A DNA stretch of 36,537 bases, from positions 1-36,537 of the IMG/VR virus record IMGVR_UViG_3300037521_000139; one strand, 5' to 3'. Source of the stretch: a virus. Position 1 is the stretch's first letter, and each line of letters begins with the position of its first letter. The position numbers were made by a program, and so were the translations under genes. The notes beneath the pieces are model-generated. The model saw only the letters and a program-made list of their open reading frames with translations. It did no database searches and had not been told where the DNA came from. Positions 8,047 through 15,959 of this stretch are shown one piece after another.

Positions 8047-9693
8047 ATGAAGCGCGTAGCGCTATTCGCCCTCTTCCTCGCTATGGGGCAATCATCCCTC
8101 GCTCAATGGTCCGTAATGCCCATAACAAATAACACACTCGTCATCGAGACGAACACAGTAGCCATATCGAACGCATATACAGAACTGATAGGAGCCCTCG
8201 ACGAAAGGCTCCTCGCCATAGGGCAAAGCGCTTTCGAGTATAAAGACACGATCACTTACCAAACAACCAACATGGGTACCAATTTCACATCTGAAGTTCT
8301 CACAAACGAGTTCACTAATTTTGGAGGCGGGTATCTCCCCCTGGGCATGACGGAGGCCATGCAGGACAAAATAGGAACCATAATATCTAGCTACCTCAAT
8401 CACACCCTGGCCGATACCAACGAACTATACGACGAATGGTTCGAGGATAACACCAACGCTCCGCCGCACGCATGGACGACTACCGGGCTCTTTGTCAATG
8501 CAGGCATCGGCTATGCGTCGACAAATATAGCCGCGTGGCTTCATCTACCGGAGAGGGTGGATAGGAAAATCATTCTCGGGGAACTCTCTTTTATAGGCAC
8601 TAACGGCGGGTATACTAATTTCATATCCCAAAGCGGCAACAGGATAATAACAAGCACGAACGGGTGGCGGTTTGTTGATAGGGACGTATTTCCCCAACCA
8701 TTCACGAACGATGAATCGCAAGTATTGATTTCGTACCATGCAGGGAGCACAAATCCAACACCGCAGAACGGCGGGCAGGATATACAGATAAGGGGTAGGA
8801 TATATCACGGCGGGCAGTGGGGCGAGGGGCATAGCATCTTCACCGTACACGCAGATTATGAAACCAACCACTACCCATCCGCGCCATTTCCGTTTAGGTA
8901 TTACGACGTTTCAAATCTGGTAAGCAGGGATGAGAATGGATACACGGGTGATACGTTTGTTGTTTTCAGAACGAACAACACCACGTACGGGCATCTCGAC
9001 GCCCCGGCGGTAGGCTTTGTATTGGTGGAGCATTTAAACGAAATGTACGAGGCTCTCAACTCGCTTGTATGGACGCTCTCTACCTCGAACTACTGGTCGA
9101 CAAACGGGCTTGCGCTAAACAGAAAAGACGGCGGCAGCATACAGACTATCAACCCAACAACAAACGGAACATGGGCGGACGCTAAATCAGAGGCGGAGTC
9201 AATATGGACAACAAATGTAACAGAGGGCGGGCCCGCGGCGCCGAAGTCATGGTCGCTACAGCGAACAAGGAACCTATCAGAGATACCCTTGACCACCAAT
9301 CTTGTCGCGGTACTTGACTCCCTATCTTCATCGCCATCAGCCGAAAAGCCCCCGCCGGCCAGCAACATTACAGCAGCCGCAGACTTCTATGTCATTGCTG
9401 ATATTTTACCTGTGAACCTGGGCGGTCCTACGCTATTCAATAACGAAAAGGACGGATACGGCGGCGTGCTGAGATCGAACCTATACACGTTCGTTGCAAC
9501 AGCTACCGCAAGCAATCTATCCGCATCAGCATTACCCGTAGGCGACCTCGCGGCCTTTACCCCCTGGCCCGGCACAGACTCCCTTACCTTAGGCTACGAG
9601 GAATCAAGCGGATTTGCCGCATCCGCCACCCCCATTGCCGTATTTAGGTGGGACGCGGACGAGACGAACGGATTCCGGTATGTAGCACCTTAA
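8047..9693 (+). CDS. Large secreted Thr/Asn-rich tail-region protein
   Basis: From ATG 8047 the product has 548 residues; an in-frame GTG at 8029 inside the upstream gene is less likely because the ATG gives a clean signal peptide (MKRVALFALFLAMGQSSLAQ). The mature part is rich in Thr-Asn pairs and beta turns, with a short coiled region near residues 45-60 and 95-125 (GMTEAMQDKIGTIISSYLNH). There are no cysteines in obvious pairs and no enzyme motif. Lying between the tail tip and the fibre gene, it may be a receptor-binding protein or an exported adhesin. Composition resembles secreted proteins of PVC-group bacteria, an impression only. Confidence 0.65.
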   Translation: MKRVALFALFLAMGQSSLAQWSVMPITNNTLVIETNTVAISNAYTELIGALDERLLAIGQSAFEYKDTITYQTTNMGTNFTSEVLTNEFTNFGGGYLPLGMTEAMQDKIGTIISSYLNHTLADTNELYDEWFEDNTNAPPHAWTTTGLFVNAGIGYASTNIAAWLHLPERVDRKIILGELSFIGTNGGYTNFISQSGNRIITSTNGWRFVDRDVFPQPFTNDESQVLISYHAGSTNPTPQNGGQDIQIRGRIYHGGQWGEGHSIFTVHADYETNHYPSAPFPFRYYDVSNLVSRDENGYTGDTFVVFRTNNTTYGHLDAPAVGFVLVEHLNEMYEALNSLVWTLSTSNYWSTNGLALNRKDGGSIQTINPTTNGTWADAKSEAESIWTTNVTEGGPAAPKSWSLQRTRNLSEIPLTTNLVAVLDSLSSSPSAEKPPPASNITAAADFYVIADILPVNLGGPTLFNNEKDGYGGVLRSNLYTFVATATASNLSASALPVGDLAAFTPWPGTDSLTLGYEESSGFAASATPIAVFRWDADETNGFRYVAP

Positions 9694-9695
9694 AC

Positions 9696-9713
9696 CTTCA
9701 ATTTAGGGCCAAT
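9696..9713 (+). promoter_or_regulatory. Putative late promoter motif before fibre gene
   Basis: CTTCAA (9696-9701), four bases, GGGCCAAT (9706-9713), followed by ATAAA. It occupies the only gap (9694-9736) between the two big tail genes, 23 bases before the fibre start. Same spacing as the other late motif copies. Confidence 0.65.
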
Positions 9714-9736
9714 ATAAAGCATCGGAGCGCCATAAT

Positions 9737-12325
9737 ATGCGAAAACTATCGGCCTTTCTCTTGGCCTTCCTTATATCTTTCACAGTATACGCGCAATCAT
9801 TCCGCGTGTTTCTGGACACACAGCACCCCGAATCAGGCTTCGATGTAACGATTTTCAGGGGCGCCACGCCTACCATTCGGGCCGTCATGCTCGACGGGGG
9901 GAGCCCGTTTACCAACCTCAACGGGTGGGGCGGCACGTTCAATATCTACTCGAACGAGTTTGCGGCCAATCCATATACCTTCGCGGAAACGTCGATTGAC
10001 ACGAATAACGGCTATATCGACTTCAAGCTCGCCACGATCGGCATAACGCAGGGGGAATACTCGGCTTCGTTCCTTATCACCAACGCTACGGATGATCTGG
10101 TATGGGGCGGTCAGGGTGATATAAACATACTCCCCTCCGCCATCACGGGTACATCCCTGACGGACAACACCAACTCGAGCCCGTTCAACATGGCGGGGTA
10201 CAACTTCTTCAACAATACACAGTTTGTCGACTCCGTTCTCGTAACCTACGGGACATCTACCAACGCCTCGAGCGTTTCCGGCAATGTGCTTCATATCGAG
10301 TTTGACACCACTGCCGGCGGTGGGTCGGGCGACCTAACGGAGATCCTTGTCGGGGGAATCCTTGCGCTCACCAACGGCACGGGTCCGATCCCGTTGGTGC
10401 ATCTAGGCACCGAGCAACTCACGAACGCCCTAGACGCCTTCTATGACGATATGCTCCCCTTGGCCGGAGGCGTTATGCAGGGCGAGATATTCATGGGTAC
10501 TAATGCGTTTCACTTTACCAACCTTACGAAGTCGGTAACATTTAAACTCGACTCCGACGGAGCTACGTCCAGGCTCCTCATAAACGGCGCCACATTAGGC
10601 GTCGACGACATTGTAGCCGCGAGCACCATTTCGGCGGATAGCGGACCCAATGTGTTTGGCGGTGTAGTAAGGGCGCTTGGAAGCGTCGCTACGAATGATG
10701 TAACTATACGCGACGACATCACCTACGGACTACTTGACACAAACGGAGACGTAGGCACGAACGCCGCGCAGCTATCGATAGGCGACCACGGACATGCGAA
10801 TGAGGCGGCGGGTGCCGCGTACTTGGCGAGCAATCAACACTTTAGCGGGGAAAACTCATGGGCAGAGGTTCAGCATTATAGCAACCGAGCGGCGTTCCAC
10901 ATGGGGGCGACTAATCGTATTCACATAGAAGGAAACACTACCGCACGCACAGCCCCGAGAGCGCTTTTAAAGGTGGATCTTGACGCGAAGGTGGCTGGAA
11001 CAAGAGCCTTTGAAATGCACCTAGACGATGGTGGCTTTGCTGAGTTTGTCGGAGTCGAGCTTGACATAGGATCAAGCATTTCTACGGGCATGATTAGCGT
11101 GGGCAACGCTGTTAATGTTGACTTGTCCGGCGCTACTGGCGGAGAATTTGTCATGTATGAAGCGTCCGCCGTTGGAATACCCGTGGGCGTAAAAGCGGTA
11201 GGGCTAGGCGTGTCCGCCGGCGTCAGTCCCATCGTACAGGCGGTGGGAGTTCCAGCTGCCGCGGGGTACGCAACAAACACAGCGTCGGGTTTATCTACGG
11301 GGCCATTCGCTTCCGCACTGACGAACATAGAGGTATTCAGCGCTAATGGGGACGAAATCCGCATAGAGGATACCGCCCAATTCTCGGAAATAGAAGTAAC
11401 TTTGTCAACCAATGCTAATCAGGATGTTAAATTAGAGTTCTTCTATTCATCTACTGCCGGCCAGACCAATATGACACAGTTTTTCCCTATTGATTTTTCA
11501 GAGGGCTTCCATCAGAACGGCGGTATTTTTTGGGTAATATCCGAATTCCCTACCACCTGGGAGCTCAACGAGTCGTCAAGGTTCGCTATCAAGATGGTTC
11601 GCACAAAGGCGGGGCTAGGAACTAAGCCCACCGAATTGCAATTACTCATTGACGTCACAGTTCCGCGAGGATGGGATCAGTTCGCCAACATCAACGCGGC
11701 CTCCGCAACGCTAGGCGTATTCAACGTAGGTGCAGGCCAGCAATGGACGAACAGCGTTTCGTTGGGCGCAGACAGCAACCTTGAATCAGCCGTCAATAGC
11801 GCATGGGTCATGCAGCAGATAGCCGACAACAGTGGCGGCAGCGGCGGCGACTCCTCCCCCGTAACGAATCAATACATGTTCGTTTACACGCACACGAACG
11901 ACCTCGTTCTCTCAGCGGGCACATATACCGTCATGCCGTTTCATCATGTGATTGCTGATTACTCTGAGGGTAATTACAATACGAACGGTTCGATCTTCAC
12001 GCCCCCTGTAGATGGCGTTTATGGCTTTGCTCTTCTAGCGAACGTAGGAAGCGTAAACAGTGGAGATGCCGTAAATTACTTTCTCACTTTAAATGGAGGG
12101 TCTCCGTCTACGCAGGACTTAATCACCGTTGATTTAGGTAGAGGGTCTGTAGGAGGAGACACTATTTATTCATCGGCTTATGTAGAAATATGGCTCCCTG
12201 CTGGCAGAACCGTCGTGCCGTGGACTTGGGCTACGGGTGGGGATACTCTCTTAGGAGGCAATACAATCACAAAACCGCGAGGGCGGCTATATGCAGGTAA
12301 ACTTGTAAGAGAGGGGCCGCAATGA
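9737..12325 (+). CDS. Tail fibre / receptor-binding protein with signal peptide and C1q-like C-terminus
   Basis: The 862-residue product starts with a Sec signal peptide (MRKLSAFLLAFLISFTVYAQ). Residues about 30-140 look like a baseplate-upper-protein-type beta domain (TIFRGATPTIRAVMLDGG ... EYSASFLITN). Around residues 235-260 the segment DMLPLAGGVMQGEIFMGTN matches the common phage-fibre pattern PLxGGxMxGxIxMG. A Gly/Ser linker near residue 710 leads to a C-terminal jelly roll with the C1q signature GSIFTPPVDGVYGFALLANV. Thus it reads as a trimeric fibre with a binding head. It has its own late motif and overlaps the next gene by four bases. The signal peptide is the oddity. Confidence 0.8.
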   Translation: MRKLSAFLLAFLISFTVYAQSFRVFLDTQHPESGFDVTIFRGATPTIRAVMLDGGSPFTNLNGWGGTFNIYSNEFAANPYTFAETSIDTNNGYIDFKLATIGITQGEYSASFLITNATDDLVWGGQGDINILPSAITGTSLTDNTNSSPFNMAGYNFFNNTQFVDSVLVTYGTSTNASSVSGNVLHIEFDTTAGGGSGDLTEILVGGILALTNGTGPIPLVHLGTEQLTNALDAFYDDMLPLAGGVMQGEIFMGTNAFHFTNLTKSVTFKLDSDGATSRLLINGATLGVDDIVAASTISADSGPNVFGGVVRALGSVATNDVTIRDDITYGLLDTNGDVGTNAAQLSIGDHGHANEAAGAAYLASNQHFSGENSWAEVQHYSNRAAFHMGATNRIHIEGNTTARTAPRALLKVDLDAKVAGTRAFEMHLDDGGFAEFVGVELDIGSSISTGMISVGNAVNVDLSGATGGEFVMYEASAVGIPVGVKAVGLGVSAGVSPIVQAVGVPAAAGYATNTASGLSTGPFASALTNIEVFSANGDEIRIEDTAQFSEIEVTLSTNANQDVKLEFFYSSTAGQTNMTQFFPIDFSEGFHQNGGIFWVISEFPTTWELNESSRFAIKMVRTKAGLGTKPTELQLLIDVTVPRGWDQFANINAASATLGVFNVGAGQQWTNSVSLGADSNLESAVNSAWVMQQIADNSGGSGGDSSPVTNQYMFVYTHTNDLVLSAGTYTVMPFHHVIADYSEGNYNTNGSIFTPPVDGVYGFALLANVGSVNSGDAVNYFLTLNGGSPSTQDLITVDLGRGSVGGDTIYSSAYVEIWLPAGRTVVPWTWATGGDTLLGGNTITKPRGRLYAGKLVREGPQ

Positions 12326-12786
12326 TTCGATTTTACATAGCTCTATTGGCTTCGATTCTCGCATGTACTGCACAGGCCGACATAGTTTCAGAAAAGGATG
12401 ACGTAACGGGCAAGCAAGTTGTTCACTGGCTTGTCACGGTTAAAGTCGAGACTATAGACGACGCCAAAGACACTTCTCCTACGGGTAAGTGGGCTAGGTC
12501 GGGACAGGGCGGCATAGAGTATGTAGATAAATGGGAGTGGCCCTACTTGCCCCCCGACCTTGTAGACCTTACGAGTGTGACGAACGCCATCGCATGGGCG
12601 GAGGATCAGGACACCGAGAAGAAATCTCTGCTTGATAACATGAGCATAGAGAACAAGGCCACAGCGAAGATTCTATTCGATATTCTCAACCTTGTACGCA
12701 CGAACCACGGCGACTCCGCGCTATCCAAAGCGCAGTTTGAAGGCGCAGTTCTGAAGCCTGCTATAGAATGGGCGAAGGATAACTAA
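12322..12786 (+). CDS. Small secreted protein after the fibre
   Basis: This 154-residue protein starts in an ATGA overlap with the fibre gene. Residues 1-20 are a signal peptide (MIRFYIALLASILACTAQAD); the Cys at 15 is within the core rather than a clear lipobox. The mature part has a beta section (KQVVHWLVTVKVETIDD), Trp-rich WEWPYLPPDLVDLTSVTNAI, and a helical C-terminus. Its pattern resembles fibre-associated or chaperone-like small tail proteins, but no family is recognised. It is coupled to a small membrane protein downstream. Confidence 0.65.
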   Translation: MIRFYIALLASILACTAQADIVSEKDDVTGKQVVHWLVTVKVETIDDAKDTSPTGKWARSGQGGIEYVDKWEWPYLPPDLVDLTSVTNAIAWAEDQDTEKKSLLDNMSIENKATAKILFDILNLVRTNHGDSALSKAQFEGAVLKPAIEWAKDN

Positions 12787-13049
12787 TGACCCCCACAGGC
12801 AAAATCATTGCTGCTGTAAATGGGAGGGGCTACAAGATAGCCTTCGTTACATGCCTCGCCGTTTCTGGATTTCTCGGCGGCGGTTGGGCCAACTCCGCAA
12901 CGGACAACATAACGAAGATCTCCACACGTCCTACCCGGATCGAAGCTCGTCAGATGATCGACGACAAGGTAGTACCGCTGCACGACGACATAAAGGAAAT
13001 TAGGGACGATGTGAAGTCCATATACGCCCTGCTACTAAAAAGGAAATAA
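12786..13049 (+). CDS. Single-span membrane protein with C-terminal coiled coil
   Basis: This 87-residue protein begins in a TAATG overlap. A hydrophobic segment covers about residues 16-34 (YKIAFVTCLAVSGFLGGGW), followed by a charged helix (HDDIKEIRDDVKSIYALLLKRK). This layout is shared by phage holin-like and inner-membrane spanin-like proteins, so it is the best lysis candidate here, but it is also common in other phage membrane proteins. It sits among secreted proteins at the end of the late module, where lysis genes usually lie. Confidence 0.6.
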   Translation: MTPTGKIIAAVNGRGYKIAFVTCLAVSGFLGGGWANSATDNITKISTRPTRIEARQMIDDKVVPLHDDIKEIRDDVKSIYALLLKRK

Positions 13050-13050
13050 C

Positions 13051-13623
13051 ATGAAGGCAATACTCGTAGTATTAACCATTGCCGCTCTCTCGACTTCGGC
13101 CCTCGCGGAAGGTGGGCCGTGGAGTGATGATAACTGGTCGTCAAGTCACAACATAGGCGCGCATACCGGCATAGACGGCGCGCTCACCGGGTCGGGCTTC
13201 TCGCTCGTAGCAGCAACGGATGTTCTCACATGGGGCCGCAAGCTCGAGGCCTTCAACGAAGAGCGTGACCGCAAGGGCGCCTACGTCATGGAGTACGTTC
13301 CATTCCATCAAGCCGGCAAGCAATACGCAGCGGATGGAACGGTAGACGCCGCGGGGCAGGTTGAGGAATCTACGGAGCGCCAGGGTTTCTTTGCCGCAGT
13401 AGCGGATCACGGCCAGCGTAATGCGGCCAAGTATACCGTAGGCACCGTGCTAGGTTTGGGATACCTCCTATACGACGCGAACAAGGATTCAGGCGGAGAC
13501 ACGCACAACGGGGATAACTTCTTCGGTAACGATAATGTCAAGGGCGACGGGAATCAGAAGGATTCCGACAACGCCAACGATAAATCTTCAAGCTCCAGCG
13601 AAAACCCCCCGCCGAGTGAGTGA
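13051..13623 (+). CDS. Secreted protein with disordered Asp/Asn/Ser tail
   Basis: The 190-residue product has a clear signal peptide (MKAILVVLTIAALSTSALAEG). The mature part contains a helical middle (LTWGRKLEAFNEERDRKG), a short hydrophobic Gly-rich stretch near residues 130-140 (VGTVLGLGYLLYDANKD) that could cross or insert in a membrane, and a low-complexity tail with Asp/Asn/Ser and final PPPSE. No muralytic motif is seen. Given the position it could act in lysis or at the cell surface. It overlaps the next start. Confidence 0.65.
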   Translation: MKAILVVLTIAALSTSALAEGGPWSDDNWSSSHNIGAHTGIDGALTGSGFSLVAATDVLTWGRKLEAFNEERDRKGAYVMEYVPFHQAGKQYAADGTVDAAGQVEESTERQGFFAAVADHGQRNAAKYTVGTVLGLGYLLYDANKDSGGDTHNGDNFFGNDNVKGDGNQKDSDNANDKSSSSSENPPPSE

Positions 13624-13817
13624 AATCTTGCCACGGATGCAAACATCTCCTAAACCCGACGCTCACGGGAGAGTCGCACTACTACGCCTGCAGCAAGTTC
13701 AATAGGCAGGTAGGGCGCGTACATCGCTTAACGTCCTGCTGCTACGGCCCGGACGCTATCAAGGACGATTGCTACGAGGTCTATATATGTGTAGACGAGG
13801 ACACCCCCGATGTCTAG
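13620..13817 (+). CDS. Small cysteine-rich protein
   Basis: This 65-residue protein starts at GTG 13620 in the overlap with the previous stop. Six of its seven cysteines are arranged as CHGCKH near the N-terminus, YYACSKF and SCCYGP, a probable zinc- or disulfide-bound mini-fold similar to small phage proteins with CxxCxH clusters. It separates the secreted proteins from the DUF1353 gene. No function can be assigned. Confidence 0.6.
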   Translation: MKSCHGCKHLLNPTLTGESHYYACSKFNRQVGRVHRLTSCCYGPDAIKDDCYEVYICVDEDTPDV

Positions 13818-13829
13818 GAATACATAGAC

Positions 13830-14279
13830 ATGGCCTTCTTAACGGGGAACCTGAAAACCGAACAACTCCTCGACCCGCCCTACAACGGCAAGCAGTACAT
13901 GCTCTTGGAGGGCGTCAGGTACAGGCTTAAGGGCCACGACTACCACGCGCCCGCCGGCTTTATATGCGATCTTACCTCCATGCCTCGGCCCGCGAGGGTT
14001 CTTTTCAATAAAGAGGGCCGGCATACCCTGGCCGCCGTCATCCACGATCGCCTATACCAAACGCAGGAAGTCACGAGGGATGTTGCGGACTACATATTCT
14101 ATAGGGCCATGCTGGATTGCTACGTCCCGCCGAAACCTCCAAAGAGCAAGATCCGCAGGCTAATGGTGGCCATTGCCAGGAAATCTTATGAGGCGAAGTG
14201 CTTGACCCTATGGATGGGCGTTAAGGCCGGGGGCTGGATAGCGTGGAATCGGCACAAAAGAAACCTCCGTGATGGATAA
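13830..14279 (+). CDS. DUF1353 family phage protein
   Basis: The 149-residue product carries the DUF1353 signature: HAPAGFICDLTSMPRPARVLFNKEGRHTLAAVIHDRLYQTQ. The ordered Asp, Arg, His-Asp residues (D in ICDLTS, H-D in VIHDRLY) are the family's conserved polar set. Members occur widely in tailed phages next to lysis or tail genes; the biochemical role is not settled. It is the last gene of the late module, followed by a noncoding region with hairpins and the early promoter. Confidence 0.82.
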   Translation: MAFLTGNLKTEQLLDPPYNGKQYMLLEGVRYRLKGHDYHAPAGFICDLTSMPRPARVLFNKEGRHTLAAVIHDRLYQTQEVTRDVADYIFYRAMLDCYVPPKPPKSKIRRLMVAIARKSYEAKCLTLWMGVKAGGWIAWNRHKRNLRDG

Positions 14280-14280
14280 A

Positions 14281-14403
14281 CCATAACGCTATGGCTTATT
14301 CAAAAGTGCTATATTTTAGTACTTCACGACCATATCGCCTCCGTTATGGTCAAATACCCCCATTAAGTGACTAATTAAAATAAGTCAAAGAAATGTGTTA
14401 TAG
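14281..14403 (+). promoter_or_regulatory. Late/early boundary: hairpins and TGTGTTATAG element
   Basis: The start of this noncoding gap (14280-14463) holds several inverted repeats: CCATA/TATGG (14281-14294), AAGTGCTA/TAGTACTT with one mismatch, and a perfect 7-base stem GACCATA/TATGGTC (14328-14334 and 14345-14351, loop 10). An AT-rich tract follows and then TGTGTTATAG (14394-14403), shared with the control region near 35797. The 7-base hairpin may end late transcription; no T-tract follows it. Confidence 0.5.
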
Positions 14404-14407
14404 GGAC

Positions 14408-14441
14408 TTGACGTATATACGGGAGTAGTGTTTACTATAGA
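14408..14441 (+). promoter_or_regulatory. Early promoter with palindromic operator
   Basis: TTGACG at 14408-14413 is a good -35 box; TTTACT (14431-14436) lies 17 bases downstream and TACTAT (14433-14438) 19 bases downstream. The -35 overlaps the perfect palindrome CGTATATACG (14412-14421). Nearly the same promoter appears on the minus strand at 35702-35674, sharing CTTGACGTATATACGGG and TACTATAGATA. It should drive the early module; the palindrome suggests binding of a dimeric regulator. Confidence 0.75.
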
Positions 14442-14463
14442 TAGTCAAACGAAAGGGCTACCA

Positions 14464-14556
14464 ATGAGCAAGGGCTACACAATCACGACGCACAAGGACG
14501 CAGCCGGGAAAACGGTAGTTGTATATCACCTACTCGAAATTAAAAAGGGGAAATGA
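14464..14556 (+). CDS. First early gene: 30-residue peptide
   Basis: ATG 14464 is preceded by GAAAGGG at a good distance, and the stop overlaps the next start (ATGA). The product is 30 residues with basic and beta-prone character (GYTITTHKD then KTVVVYHLLEIKK). Good ribosome site, promoter just upstream and coupling to the next gene support expression. It may be a leader peptide or a small host-takeover protein; nothing in the sequence decides this. Confidence 0.6.
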   Translation: MSKGYTITTHKDAAGKTVVVYHLLEIKKGK

Positions 14557-14753
14557 TGAAATCAATATACATAGGCTACAACATATGGGAACGCCGATTC
14601 CAAGACGAGGACGGCAACACCGTCGAGCGGGGTGAAGTAGCTCAACTCGTTGACTCTGGCAGGCTTGACGCGACGATGATGGCGCAGCGCCTTATAACAC
14701 AGTTCGGCTACGACCACGACGCGCTTTTGAAGTTCTACGGAGAAGGGGCATAA
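14553..14753 (+). CDS. Small early protein, unknown
   Basis: This 66-residue soluble protein is coupled to the peptide gene before it (ATGA). It starts with a short strand (KSIYIGYNIWERRF) that looks like a tyrosine-rich beta hairpin, then helices (RGEVAQLVDSGRLDATMMAQRLITQFGYD). As the second gene after the early promoter it may act soon after infection. Family not recognised. Confidence 0.65.
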   Translation: MMKSIYIGYNIWERRFQDEDGNTVERGEVAQLVDSGRLDATMMAQRLITQFGYDHDALLKFYGEGA

Positions 14754-14755
14754 TC

Positions 14756-15163
14756 ATGCCGGAAATCATCCACAGCTCGATGCAAATGAGCCTGATCATA
14801 GCATTTCTAGGCCCGCTAATAGGCGGCGGCATGGCTTACGCTTTCTGCAAATACCGCGATAGAAAGGGCGTGTTCTTCATTAAGTGCGGTGATAATTGGC
14901 ACACCGTACTCGCGCACTCTAGGGGCGAGGCCGCATCCAATGCCGTCAAGTCGGATATGTTCATCGACCCGATCGACGACGTGCTAAACCTGGACGAGTA
15001 CAAATTCCAGTTTCCGGGGTCGTATCACGCATCCTTCTTTAACCGATGCGACAATAGCAGCAAACGTGTGGAAACGGCCCCCAGCATGAGCGCTATCAAA
15101 CGATCGTCACAGCTAACGTCTAAGGATAAGGGGACCGCGTCTAGGGCCGTATACGGCATCTGA
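14756..15163 (+). CDS. Early membrane-anchored protein
   Basis: The 135-residue product has one N-terminal membrane span at about residues 10-30 (MSLIIAFLGPLIGGGMAYAF), followed by a basic stop-transfer segment (CKYRDRKG), so the bulk probably faces the cytoplasm. The C-terminal half is Ser/Lys-rich and likely flexible. It lies in the first early genes. A host-takeover or superinfection role at the inner membrane is possible but only inferred. Confidence 0.6.
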   Translation: MPEIIHSSMQMSLIIAFLGPLIGGGMAYAFCKYRDRKGVFFIKCGDNWHTVLAHSRGEAASNAVKSDMFIDPIDDVLNLDEYKFQFPGSYHASFFNRCDNSSKRVETAPSMSAIKRSSQLTSKDKGTASRAVYGI

Positions 15164-15221
15164 GGGCGTTTTAGGCGTCGGGTCGTATTATTAGTCAAGT
15201 AAAAGAAGGGAATGGGGCTTA

Positions 15222-15422
15222 ATGAAGATAATGAATGAAGATATAGACCTAATCTACTCGCCCGACGATGGCGGCTGGTATTTCCATCGCTACTCCGATG
15301 ACCACATAAGCAAGACCTACAAGAGCGAAGAAAAAGCTATGCGCGATTGGCGCTATGTAGAGGCGGGATGGCCTAAGAGAATCAAATGGACCCCCTTGGT
15401 CCGCCGGCGGGCCGCGAAATGA
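15222..15422 (+). CDS. Small early protein, unknown
   Basis: The 66-residue product follows a 58-base gap that holds a GAAGGGAATGGGG ribosome-site-like stretch. It has a Trp/Tyr-rich start (IYSPDDGGWYFHRYSDDHISKTYKSEEKAMRDW) and a basic end. The next gene begins in its ATGA. The GGWYF pattern is common in small phage proteins of unknown role. No function assigned. Confidence 0.6.
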   Translation: MKIMNEDIDLIYSPDDGGWYFHRYSDDHISKTYKSEEKAMRDWRYVEAGWPKRIKWTPLVRRRAAK

Positions 15423-15628
15423 GCGAAATAGTCAAAGAACTACGCGAGATAGAGGCATTGACCTGTCTCACGACGCGGCACCGCATGGCGCTTGAGTACA
15501 CCATAGACCATTTGCAACGCCGCTCCCCGGCCTTCCCGGACGAGCACGAGAACGATCTATGGCGCGAGCGGTATGCAGCGGGTGACACGATCGACACGGA
15601 GGCGCTAGCCGATGACCTTCAATCCTGA
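15419..15628 (+). CDS. Small helical early protein
   Basis: The start is ATG 15419 within ATGA of the previous stop; the longer frame from 15386 would run through that gene. The 69-residue product is helical and charged (EIVKELREIEALTCLTTRHRMALEYTIDHLQRR), with an acidic tail. Helical two-part layout suggests a small regulatory or structural peptide. Family not recognised. Confidence 0.6.
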   Translation: MSEIVKELREIEALTCLTTRHRMALEYTIDHLQRRSPAFPDEHENDLWRERYAAGDTIDTEALADDLQS

Positions 15629-15737
15629 CGCGACATGGCACGGCTACATGGTAACGGTGGTTTTCTTTTTCCTGTTGCTCACCGTTGCTGTGGGCGGAAT
15701 CTACTACGATTGGGAAAGGAAGCACTTCGACGGTTGA
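15612..15737 (+). CDS. 41-residue single-span membrane protein
   Basis: ATG 15612 lies inside the end of the previous gene (17-base overlap). Residues about 13-32 are strongly hydrophobic (MVTVVFFFLLLTVAVGGIYY) and are followed by a charged tail (DWERKHFDG). The hydrophobic profile in this frame makes a real membrane peptide likely. Its end overlaps a promoter-like TTGACA. It is one of a series of tiny membrane proteins in the early module. Confidence 0.55.
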   Translation: MTFNPDATWHGYMVTVVFFFLLLTVAVGGIYYDWERKHFDG

Positions 15738-15763
15738 CATTAGGTATATACTTAGAGTACATT
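15734..15763 (+). promoter_or_regulatory. Second early promoter candidate
   Basis: A perfect -35 TTGACA (15734-15739) is followed after 18 bases by TACATT (15758-15763). GTATATAC (15744-15751) lies in the spacer, the same palindromic core as in the promoters at 14412 and 35689. It precedes the recombination genes (ERF, SSB), which would let them be expressed and controlled together with the first early genes. Confidence 0.55.
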
Positions 15764-15788
15764 GTATGGAACAAAACGAGAGGGCGAG

Positions 15789-15959
15789 ATGGCATCAAGA
15801 GAAAACAGAAAGCAGCGTAACTTCAAGGAATCGCAGGCGTGGTGGAATAGGGCTTTCTCCCTTGTCGAATCAGGTTTAGCGGCAAGTGTAAGCGCGATCT
15901 ACCGCAAGGGCGGGCGTAAAGAAATCAAGCGGCTCGAGAGAGCGGAGGGGGCGAAATGA
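15789..15959 (+). CDS. Small basic protein before ERF
   Basis: The start at ATG 15789 has GAGGGCGAG upstream. The 56-residue product is very basic (MASRENRKQRNFKESQAWW ... RKGGRKEIKRLERAEGAK), with a helical middle, suggesting nucleic-acid binding. It overlaps the ERF start by four bases (ATGA), so it may cooperate in replication or recombination. No family known to me. Confidence 0.6.
   Translation: MASRENRKQRNFKESQAWWNRAFSLVESGLAASVSAIYRKGGRKEIKRLERAEGAK

Noticed and set aside
10921-11412. Minus-strand frame opposite the fibre
   Set aside because: Ser/Thr/Pro-rich shadow of a beta-rich fibre gene; no ribosome site.
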